From: Dichotomocladium elegans
Taxonomy: Eukaryota; Mucoromycota; Mucoromycetes; Mucorales; Lichtheimiaceae
Direction of reading: 5' to 3'
DNA length: 64,000 bases
Assembly: GCA_025716815.1 (NCBI GenBank)
Contig: JAIXMN010000022.1
Location: 434,001 to 498,000 of the forward strand
Both the position numbers and the translations under genes were made by a program. Shown here piece by piece: positions 52,827 through 62,739 of the stretch. The notes beneath the pieces were generated by a model. It was not told where the DNA came from. It worked only from the letters and a program-made list of their open reading frames with translations, and did no database searches. Each line of letters opens with the position of its first letter. Within the stretch, counting starts at the first letter, position 1.

Positions 52827-54285
52827 CTATTCGGGGGTATGGCCAAGAATATCGAGCTCTTCAACGAGTAAAGCAAGTAATTCATGTCCTTGATTTGATT
52901 CTGCAGCGAATTCTATACGTGCATAGTTCTTCTGATCGGAGCCTTGGATTCGACATGTCATCTCATGCTATAGAACAACAACCTGTGCTGTTAGTGGAAC
53001 ATAGCGAACCACGATGCAAGACCAGGTTGGCCATTGCTGGCTGTATGCTTAGTGTATTTCTAACCTCGTCGTCCTTTGACTGATAAAACCGAAGCAAAAG
53101 ATCGGTTCCTGGGCGTGCTCCGAACATATCTAGGACGAAATCGGCCAAATACTCTCGAACATACAACGGCTGCTCATGAATCTGCCGCTTTTCGCTCAGG
53201 AGAGGCTCTTTTACTATCTACTAGGTAGTTTTATACACACACACACACGCATATATATATATGTAGGTATGATGATGAGAAGAAGCGCCATGCGCCAGGC
53301 AAGAGTAACATTTACCTGGTCTACGAGATACACGCCAAACCGATGGATTGTATCCAATGGCTCACGAAGGCCTGCAAATGTAGTCGTCAAGATCCCGTTG
53401 CATTGCACAGGCGCGTCGCTTTTCATATGAACCACGAGCACATATCTAATCCCAGGCGGCAGCATCGCCAGAGGACCATCAAAAGGCGAGGGGGCCTCTA
53501 ATGTCTCTTCGCTGTCGCCGTTCATCAACGTCGCTGTGCACGATACTAACGTCCACCTCATTCCACACAGCGGAAGACACAGTGGCTCTTTGTGATGGCT
53601 GCTCCGAGGCATTTCAAACGCGAGACTGCACAAGACATTGGTTAATGGCATCTGACCGATATTGGTGAGCGCGACTGTCAGACGGATGCCTCCCGCAATA
53701 GTTTCCAGATTGCTTGCTATTTTTATTTTCGTTTACACAATAGATTCGATACTCCCCTCCCCCACACCATCCCTCATCACTCGCATGAACACTGCAGGCT
53801 ATTTTGCCTATCACTGTTGTATTTTCGTCTCTCCCTCTCTCCCACAGACACCCTTGAGCAATTGATAAACTTCCAGTTTGTCAATAGTAACGTACCGACA
53901 TGAAGGCTTGACTTGAGCGCCTGTGTTACCAATGTCTGTGTGGTATCTAGGCTAGTCTGAAAACGCTGTGAAAGTTCTTGGAGAGCCTTAGGATCATAAA
54001 GAAGGAATCACAAAGATACCAAGCCACGATGATTATTGTTGATTTCCTACAAAGTCAACGGAATGGTTGGTGTTTTTTTTACCGAATAGGTCGTCGCGAA
54101 GGACGAATGGGCGCTTTGCACGGCCGTGCTGAGTATGTGTTCTGTATCTTTGACATTCTCGCTTTCAAGTCATTCCTTCAATGTTAGCCCGGAAATAGAG
54201 CTATGTGGTAGGAAGAGAAAAAAAACACTCAGGCATACCTATGATCAGTCGATGTCTGCGTACGATTGGGAGGTGAGGAAGTCAT
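52827..54285 (-). CDS. uncharacterised protein, coiled-coil plus beta-rich domain
   Basis: Six exons (minus: 54239-54285, 54083-54161, 53896-53986, 53316-53716, 53065-53217, 52827-52967) join without a stop to 303 residues, which supports a real gene. I do not recognise the family. Residues 1-75 are polar and probably helical (SENVKDTEHILSTAVQSAH, LQELSQRFQTSLDTTQTLV). Residues 75-210 alternate hydrophobic and polar residues as in a beta sandwich (GGIRLTVALTNIGQMPLTNV; PPGIRYVLVVHMKS; FGVYLVDQ). The end is helical and acidic (HELLALLVEELDILGH). The layout resembles C-terminal halves of multi-subunit complex proteins, but no name is justified. A TA/GT microsatellite lies in the intron near 53235-53263. 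Confidence 0.7.
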
Positions 54286-55113
54286 GAGGAATGGAAAATT
54301 GAACAGTTTTGGGCGGAGAAGGACCCTTCTCTCTTCTATTACTTTATTTTCAAAAAATAAATGTCGTAAACAAGATAAAATAATGCTGTGCAAAATACAA
54401 AAAAAAAAAATGTCGCGTAGAATTGTATAAGTTGTTGTATAGTAAGTAAAAAGATTTCGCATCCATGGATTAAAACCTCTTAGTCAACAAACACTACTCC
54501 TCCACACGCTTTAACTTACCCGAAGGACCCAGGAGTTATTCTGGGTATTCCCGGCGATAACTGGGACGGAGAGACAGGATGAGAGAGCCAGCACGTCAGA
54601 AGAGATAGGCGGCGGCTGCCAGGGCGCCAGACGAGGGAATGGCGGCGGAGGAAGGAAGGAGCGGAATGGGGCCTGCGGTGGCAGCGAAAAAGAGCGGAAC
54701 GGTGTTCAGGAACTCCTCTCTTCCATGGCTCATCAAGCACGGGTACAATTCGTTAAACTATAAAGGACAGTGGATGTTAGTTGCAATAAAATAATTTGGT
54801 ATTATAGCGATCATACTGGATAAGACCATGGAAGAGAGGGTCAGGATGAAGTTGATGGAGAAAGGAGATTTCTCGGCTGTCCATTATTTATAGGAAATCA
54901 AGGAGGAGCAGAAGAAATTTCTTTGTGATGAAAATGCTGCATCAACGATTTTCATCATTTACTGATACTGTTTATTTTGGTATTTCTAGCCCTAGGCCGC
55001 TCGCATAGTGTATTTCAGCAATCGACATCCCGTCCGTGATGCTGTTAGAAACCGGATTGTATTGGATGTATTCAGGGGTCGGTTTGATAAGAATTGCATG
55101 TGCATTCATGTTA
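54286..55113. other. intergenic, repeat-bearing
   Basis: 830 bases. A Pro/Arg/Ser-rich open frame (54516-54740, -) looks like chance. Contains the left copy of an 85-base dispersed repeat (listed separately). Confidence 0.4.
54828..54912 (+). repeat. dispersed repeat, left copy
   Basis: About 85 bases beginning ATGGAAGAGA that resemble 57506-57590 in the same orientation (roughly two thirds identical by eye). Both translate at first to MEE..RM..; the left copy soon hits a stop. Confidence 0.55.
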
Positions 55114-55270
55114 TAGTGGTCGCCCGTTATAGCGATACGCTCGGTTCCAGGAAATCGCATCGCTATAACGAATTGGAGTAAGTTCTGCTGGAAATTTTTT
55201 CCTGTATAAAGTGTATCGCTATAATGAATTATCATTATAATGAATATCACTATGAGGGGCGGCCACTGTA
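55114..55270. mobile_element. pogo-like MITE
   Basis: A non-coding element of about 157 bases with imperfect terminal inverted repeats of about 24 bases: the left end AGTGGTCGCCCGTTATAGCG pairs with the right end read in reverse, AGTGGCCGCCCCTCATAGTG. Both ends abut TA, the target used by pogo and Tc1/mariner transposases. Inside, TATAACGAA-type and TATAATGAA-type subterminal repeats recur, as in fungal pogo elements. No transposase is present. Confidence 0.75.
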
Positions 55271-55934
55271 ATTGATTTCCCGTTAATCCTACCATCTGAA
55301 TGCTTGTATGAGACTAGTCAAATAAGAAAGAATAGATAATATGTACTTTCGCGTAGAAAACCGCTTGTTTGCTCTCACTCGCTCTTTTTCTTTGATACAC
55401 TCGTCTCATCGACAACCTCTCGTACTAAAACGATCCTTCAAAGTATGAACGTTCATCGACCTGCAAATTACGAAGGCACCAAGATGGTTGTTGCTTACAC
55501 CAATAACGTTCTAATGCCGATTCGGCCAATACTTTCGGCGGGCTATCAATATCTTGTTGAATACGACAGCGGAAAGAGAAGCTTGATTGGCCAAAGTATG
55601 GACGCGGCACAAATCAGTCAAGGCATCCGAGAGACAATCACTACACCCGCAACAACATTCAAACAGTTGTAGCTGGTCGAAACGTATCCAGAGACGACAT
55701 CCCCGGAAAACCCACCTTAACTTCAGGAAGCTTTTGACGCCATCCGACCAATTTTCGATGCCTACACCAGTACCCACGCCTTTGACAACCATAGCATCTA
55801 GTACGATGCAAAGGTTCATCCAATCCAATATATGGCAGCCTTTTACCAGCTCGCTCTCCTTTTTGAGCGACTTCAGTTGCCTGCATTTGCCTGTTTCCCT
55901 CTTCGTCGGTCATGGTCTTCGTCATACATAATGA
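55271..55934 (+). other. possible degraded N-terminal part of the Fanzor gene
   Basis: 660 bases upstream of the Fanzor homology. An open frame 55445-55672 (MNVHRPANYEG start) and later stop-ridden frames could be the eroded helical N-terminal region and promoter of that gene; similarity is too weak to be sure. Confidence 0.35.
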
Positions 55935-57060
55935 TTGACAAAAAAATCATATGGCAAAACATTCTGGGTCGCACATGGACCAAAAAGGTTCCTTATCCTG
56001 GCGAAATGGGATGAGGCCATCGATGTCCATTCGAAAGCTCTCAAGCCTGCAGAGAATGGAGTACTTCGATTTCGTAGTACACTTGAAACGGATGGCGTAG
56101 GAGTCTCCATTATCAAGAAGAGAAGGGACAGGGACGCACTCCCAAGAACCAGTGCAACTCCGAAGGTGGAGGAACAGCCTCCATACGTAGACAGTTTGAC
56201 CGCTGAGAAGCATCGAGAAATTGCAGGCCGATGCATAACAGTGGATCCAGGGTGTAGAGATATGCTCTATTGTGTCCATGAGCGTTCGACTTCGCTTGAG
56301 CCTGTCAAATTTCGCTACACCAAGCAAGAGCAAGACAAGATCAGGAAGACGAAGAAGCGCCGACGATTGATACAACGACTCAAGAACCAGGACGAGGAAG
56401 TTGTATGTGCTGAACTCGATCTCTCGGGATTCCGGAGCAACACTTTGGAAGTCGATGAGTACTCCCGCTTCCTCGTTGCTAGGGCTGACGAAACTGCTGT
56501 TCTTCAGCAGTTTTATGGATCAACAGGAACGACTCATAACCCCGGTCGCTTCTTGATGCGCAAACTTCGTCTGTCATCGACCTTCAACAAACACCGTGCT
56601 GATCTCAAGCTCATCATCGAACTGAAAAGAAATTTGGAAATACCGCTGTGTTTGTGATGGGAAACTGGTGAGCTCCCCATGCCAGATATCACGAACCCAT
56701 CCGCGGAAAAGGGTTTAGAATGCTACTGCGGAAGAACGGGTTTGAGGTGTTCCTCATTGGCGAGTACAAGACGAGCTAGTGTTGTCCAACCTGTCTCAAT
56801 GAGAGCTTATCAACATATAAGCGGGTGCCAAATCCACGACCAGCCCATCGAGGAAGGGAAGAAAGATGGCATTCGGAGGTTATATGCCATGGTCTCTTAA
56901 GGTAAGAAGTTTTCTCTCACTTTGAATGTGATAGTCACCAAAACTGCAGTCCTCAGCGCCGTGTGTGGAACCGGGATTTGGTGCATGTCTCAACATGCAC
57001 TACATCATCCGCAGCCTTCGTTCTGATGGCTCAGTTCCCCCAAAGATTTCGCCGAAGAGC
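55935..57060 (+). pseudogene. Fanzor (eukaryotic TnpB-like RNA-guided nuclease) pseudogene
   Basis: Fanzor proteins are eukaryotic relatives of IS200/IS605 TnpB that cut DNA with a RuvC domain and a guide RNA made from the element end. An open stretch at 55935-56657 gives ETDGVGVSIIKK, PYVDSLTAEKHREIAGR and the RuvC-I motif TVDPGCRDMLYCVHE (Asp codon near 56244). After a frame change at about 56620-56635 come VMGNW, an in-frame TGA at 56669, YHEPIRGKGFRMLLRK, RuvC-II FLIGEYKTS (Glu at 56762), a TAG at 56777, CCPTC of the zinc finger, KRVPNPRP, CHGLLR, then RuvC-III VWNRDL (Asp near 56975) and a final frame change before the tail. All three acidic catalytic residues can still be seen, but at least two stops and two or more frame changes break the gene. 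Recognised from the family's characteristic mucoralean motifs; no search was run. Confidence 0.85.
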
Positions 57061-57789
57061 CGTGACGGCTGTCAGAATCCAGGAACCTGAGCCGGGACCA
57101 GCGAAACGTAAGAGCACAAGGACCAAGGCGACGACCAGGACCACGGGCCCCACATGGGCCACAACTTCCGCATTAGATCCTTCTAACTCATTCATTCCCC
57201 TATGCTCCATGCCACTTTTATTTTATATTTATCTATGTATTACTTGCCTCAGAATAGCAAATATGGTTGACTTTAATGGCATTTCTTTAGCCAATGTCTC
57301 AGATCTTCAGCGCACGTCTTGCCTGAGGGGCATCCGGCTAACGACATGAATGGACAACTTAGAAACGAAAGGTAGCTAGATATCGTCTCTTTTCCCTGGC
57401 ATTTGGGGGGGGGGTGTAAAAACTGGTCAAAGTACAAAAGACATTAGGTGTTAAATTTGGATGAAAAGAAAGTCAATATTATGAAAATTCATATCAGGTA
57501 AGATGATGGAAGAGAAGCTGAGGATGGGTTTGATAAACAAAAACCAGTTTTCTCAAATCTCCATTATACAGGAAACCAAGCCAGGCCAATGGCTAACAAA
57601 ACCTATTGATGATCCCACGAAAGGAACGTCCTCGATAGATCCAATTCTTATACGCATACACTTCCTTTCCAATCTATTTATACCGTGTGATCTGTGTAGA
57701 ACTATCCCAAGTCGGATAACAGTTGTTCCCCATTACGGCAGTTAACTAAGCACATATGAGAATGAGAAACGAAACCTTCAGAATCCCTC
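57061..57789. other. flank of the Fanzor relic
   Basis: 730 bases with an Arg/Thr-rich stretch just after the Fanzor homology, a G run near 57404, and the right copy of the dispersed repeat. The Fanzor guide RNA would be expected at the 3' end of the gene, i.e. about 57000-57400, but I cannot identify it by eye. Confidence 0.4.
57506..57590 (+). repeat. dispersed repeat, right copy
   Basis: Partner of 54828-54912, same orientation; here the frame stays open (MEEKLRMGLINKNQFSQIS) for about 80 codons. Confidence 0.55.
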
Positions 57790-58975
57790 AGCTTTAAGCT
57801 ATTGGATGTTTTGCTGAATCGTGTCATCAACGCCTCGCTTTCCAAGAACCTATTGGGTTTTACTTTGTTCTTGACAACTGACCAGACTGCTCAGTTGGAT
57901 TGAGTTCAGGAGAGTATGGTGGAAGATAAGCACATCGATATCCTCGAGACTCGATGTATTTAGAGATATCCTAAGCCTTATGGATAGGTGTATTATCCAT
58001 TAGCAAATAATGGCCCTTCATATGTTCACACTTATCCATCTCGTCCATTATTGCCTTAAAGAAGCTGAGATGATGTACAGTTGCAGTTCCTCTGCTCGCA
58101 ACTTCAGATTGACCTGCCTTCTCTTTTCTTGATTGGTGGCTGCGGGAGTCCCAAGTTACATTGAATGATGCATGATGCTGAGATTGCTCCCACGATTGTG
58201 GTTGTCTTTGGTACTGTAGCCACTGCAGGGGTCCCTTTCTTGGACCACGCCGTGTGGATTCATGTTAATATGGAATCCAGACTCATCAAAGAAAAAATCC
58301 AGCTTTTTAAGTCGATGTCGGTCCTATCCCATCTGCATACTCAGTCAAGACGCTCTTGGATCTTCGCAGCACTATCTCTGTCTATAGGCTGAAACCGAAC
58401 CATTTTTAATGACAAGTTGCATACGTTTTCATAAATCGATAGAGCGTCATTTTAGATGCTTTGAGACCCTCAAGTCGTTGGAGCAGCTGCTCTAGGACAA
58501 TAGATGGGTCTTCATCAACGCATTCTAGAATAATGCGCTTATGCTCTTCATTGAGAATACGCGAACGATCCCCCGTGTTAGGTTTCTTAAAGATGCTGTC
58601 AGAGTCCTTCTCGTACTGTAATGCCCATCGCCGGGCTGAACGAATGTGGAGTCCTAGCAGCTGACGCACTCACGATCTTCTCAAACATCCGTTTGAAAAA
58701 TCTGACCTTGTCTTGGTCAGTTTATGCTGTCTAACTGCGCTTGATCCCAGATTCTTTCATCCGAATGTCTGTATCCTTTCGCTGGGGAATGTGTATGGGA
58801 ATAAGCCCAGGGTTATCTTTGCACAATATGCTACGCAGATATTCAGTGTGAGAACAAACGGATTGAAGTGAGTACATTTCCTCATCAATGGCATAGTCCA
58901 TAGGTTCAAGATAGCCACGCTCATCAGCGACATGACCTTGGCCATCTTTGTAGAAAATTAGGTTGCCATTTCAGA
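57790..58975 (-). mobile_element. decayed Tc1/mariner transposon, copy 2
   Basis: Best-preserved copy of the family. On the minus strand 58406-58669 is an open frame for the paired helix-turn-helix DNA-binding part (LHIRSARRWALQYEKDSDS; GDRSRILNEEHKRIILE; LQRLEGLKASKMTLYRFMK). Downstream FFDESGFHINMN marks the first catalytic Asp and the block ending near 57950 the IHKA / SKYIESRGY region, but stops and frame changes interrupt it. Reverse complement of copy 1 at 7035-8150. Upstream of the helix-turn-helix, 58757-58900 preserves EEMYSLQSVCSHT-like sequence shared with copy 1. Confidence 0.82.
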
Positions 58976-61900
58976 ATGGAAACATGTATAGAAGAGAAAG
59001 CTTTTTGCGATCCTGCGACTTTGATTTTGAAAAATAGTGTATAGTTTGTGACGTTTCGGCCGGAGACACCTTTGTGTTGCCCGGGATCCCGTGCCCCACC
59101 CCATCCCTATTCTGGAAAGTAGAGTACTATGACGATAATAACCGATGGCAAGGTGAAGGTGCTCTCGATATGCCTTATATACATATGGATACATTTATAC
59201 TCATTTTATCGAATTACTTCTGCATTAGCGGACACGTAGCGTGTGATTTCATGAGTGATAGTAATCAAGACAACAGAGGGAAGAGGTGGAACGATGGAGG
59301 AATAGAAGAAATGTTGTTATGTGCTCAGCGCCTTGTTTGTACCAGGCCAAGATGAAAATAAAGGAAAGAAATATGTAGACAAACGTGCATACTACCACAC
59401 GCGATTGTTATACGCAGTACTGAGTATGGGCAAGGCTGCGTACGTAAGTAACTTCCATCCTATAACAGTTACAATGTTGTTGACAACGTCATCCCGGCCA
59501 GATCAAGTACGAGGGCGGGGGATGCCGCAAATCCGCCGGCAGCGATGGAAACACCTACACATTGGAGCGACGGCGGCGACAGCGACGATCGGGTGAGGCT
59601 GGAACTCGATACCGGCGTAGGCCAACTGGAGCCATTCGGATGGCGGATGTATTTCCGGGGCGGCGTCTCGCTATAGTCAAAATTCATCAATACAGCTGGC
59701 GAAATGGGGAAATTGGTTCGGTAGCCCATGAACATACTAACACAAAGCTCTGACAAGTGCGTGCGTGTGCGTGTGTGTGTGTTTGTGAAAGATGCGGGCT
59801 TCTGGGTGGGCGAGAGATGTCAACGGTGGTCTGAAATGATGCAAGTCAGAGGTCATTTCAACTTAAGAGCTCTCTCCAGCGGGACATGTGCTTGATGATA
59901 TACCTACATAAAGACATACATCAGAGACAGACTGAAAGAAACCGATACAAAAAACATCGTTTTTAAATAAGTATGTAGTCGATCAATCCCTGGCATGTTC
60001 TATGACGGCAAAAATCGGGGTTGCTGGAAAAGAACTGAGTGAGTGAATGAGAGGTTTGCCATCAAAGCTCTAATCGTTTCTTGATACATCTATTTATCCG
60101 CTACGATAATATACCGTAGAGCCTGAAATCAGATATGTAGTACAAAGAAAATATGCCTTGACACGCTCAGCTACTTTTTCCTTCCGAGCTAAGCGCACTT
60201 ACACCATTGCCTGATAAAGTAACAGTATTTGGTATTTATCACAATTCTCCTGAAGCAGCTAAATTATTAGATAATAAAAAAGAATATAAATATATTGAAA
60301 GATGTATTAATAAAGAAAGATCGGATATGTGTGTGTTTGCCGTACTGTTTCTAGCTGTTGTAATGCATCAAGGCTAAATCGCCCAGCATCAAGGAAGGCG
60401 GGGCTCGTAATGAAGAAATTAGTTTCAATTCCTTCGATCACTTGTTCCCTTCCAACCACTTGTTATATTCCCATACTCCCATACCCACGCAAAAAGAGAC
60501 AAATACATAAACAGCTATCAGGGTGTTGAATTACCTGAGCTATTGTATGCAAGATGAATTAATATGCTTATGCCATTATTCAGCAAGTCTGTGGTGAACA
60601 TACAGAATGTTATGCGATGTTGCCTAGAAGGGTAACAAATCTTGTCAATGGTATTGTCATGATAGCACATGCTGCTATTTGAGGCAATTCTGGGTCCAAG
60701 TGCCCTACCCTAGGAAGAAGGGATCATATGACAAAACGGCGCTCGTTCGCGCTCAATTTCTGTATGTGTGTGTGTGTGGGAGGAGTAGTTGTCTACTAAT
60801 CAGTGCGGTATGGAACAAGCAGAAATACGTCATCTGTCTATTCATGTAAATCCCTTATGTGTATATTAACACCATGATTTCTATAAATACTGAATCGACT
60901 TTTCCGTCACAAGCTGCCCTTCGAAATTTGCTATCGTCAGAACATATTTGTATTACATGCTCGTAACATGATCATGTTGCTCTTTTAGTTTAAATATCCC
61001 TGTTCTATGGAACTACAGTTTCCCTTACCTCTGTTTATTCCAACATAGCCGCAACTGCAGCTCTAGGGAGTAAAGACTTGTAACTGAGTAACCCACATAT
61101 TTGCTCCGCTTTGTTTGCCGAATGTTAACAGCGCCATCATGCAAATTATAGAGTAGCACGCGATAATGCGAGTGTCATAGCTTCTTCAGCGACATACGAC
61201 TTTTGGATACATCAAACTAATGAAGAAGTGCAGTACTATCGCGACTTTCTCGGCCCTGATGTAAATACCAGTTTCAACCGCTGAAGCACCTTGACCTAAG
61301 CAGGAAATTTACATTTGACTGTTTTCATATGAGGTAATGCTGAATGCTTGTCACAATGCAGCAGTCTTCATATAAGGCGGGCTTCCTTGGCTAGTGTCCT
61401 TCTATAGTCTTGTACTGTAAAATAATCACACACGCAGCAACGTCTTTGTAACGATATGTAGAGGTAATTTTATATTGCTAAACAGGATGGAAAGATGGCA
61501 GTTTAATACGCTGCGTTCAAATGATAATGGCACTGAGCATGTTTGACGTATATTCCGTAAATTAATTGAAATATTGGTTCCTTGTACTTTTCTCCTAATA
61601 ATTCTCTAGCGTTTAGAATTAATCAGTGATACGTGCATCGATATGTGACATAAAGTACCGTTTAACGATATTGGATATGAGGTACATACGACTTGCAAAG
61701 CCAAGTGGTCACACAGGATCTAAAGATATAGGATCTTAAAAGGAAAGGCCGTATTTGCGCAGTTAATCCACTTGCTATTACTGAAGCCGGGCAGGGTCAA
61801 GCCATGGATGGGGGAAACGTATTCCCTTCAATCTGCTTACTGCTGGATACAAGAATATCTGTGTTTTGGATTCTGAGTTCTCAGGGTTACCTACCGCGCC

Positions 61901-62739
61901 TTAGCATTGACATTGCCCTAGAATGGGGACTTCACCTATTACGTAGCGGACTCACTCGAAAGCGATCTCTTATTTTTGAAAGTACGTGTTATATACGTTG
62001 AAGAAAAGGTGCAACAAGTTGCAATAACGAGTCTCGACCAAGAAAAATGACAAGGATCCTGATATGCTGTGATGTATGTATCTGACTTGATAAAATGCTC
62101 AGTGGGATGAGGTTCTCCGATTAAGTCTTCTATCAAGTTCTTGGCTGTTCTGATCACCAAGAAGCGCATGTCATTCTCCAATATAAGGGTCTAAAGCATC
62201 ATAAGGAACACAAAAAGCGAAGGGCCCAGTATATAGTTGTACGGTAAGATAACACTAGGGATTGATTGTACTTGACTCTTTATGTAATAAAGATAAAGAT
62301 GACGCCCCGCGAGGCTTGACCTCGTTTATAATGAGTCCTCTTTATATCTTTACAACGGGAACGGCCGATCCAAATGCACGAAAAGTGCATGACTCTCTCT
62401 TTCAATACATTTGTTGTATCAGACGTTTTGCACATCCGATGCACTGTTCAGAGCAAGGCTCGTTTTCCATGCGTCAGGACTGTCAACGGTTTGAACGTAA
62501 AAGTAGAAAGTAATTTTTTTAATATTCTTGCGATGTCTATTGCGAGTATATTCAATATATGGGGGGGGACAAAGATCTCGAAGAATGACGACATCACCGA
62601 GATATACTCATCAGTCTTTTTTGCGTATCACATTTCTTTCTTCATAAACAACCCCAGTCACAGCTCCCAACGAAGACTCATTTCCCATTATATCACTCGC
62701 CTCTCACATTTTCTTTCGCCTGCACTACTTTCTTTCACA
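58976..62739. other. gene-poor AT-rich region
   Basis: 3.8 kb without a convincing gene. It contains scattered open frames (59074-59355 +, 59321-59596 +, 59469-59756 -, 61804-62001 +) with no domain I know, a GT tract near 59765-59785 and another near 60770, and a short AT-rich ORF near 60161-60376 discussed in the findings. No RNA gene was recognised. The last 200 bases carry the promoter of the DUF262 gene. Confidence 0.45.

Noticed and set aside
57778..58960. Plus-strand open frames (e.g. 58165-58392, 58461-58664) as genes
   Set aside because: They are antisense to the Tc1/mariner transposase relic, whose coding strand is minus.
62290..62340. tRNA-like CGCCCCGCGAGGCTTGACCT stretch
   Set aside because: No cloverleaf could be folded around it and the T-loop consensus is absent.
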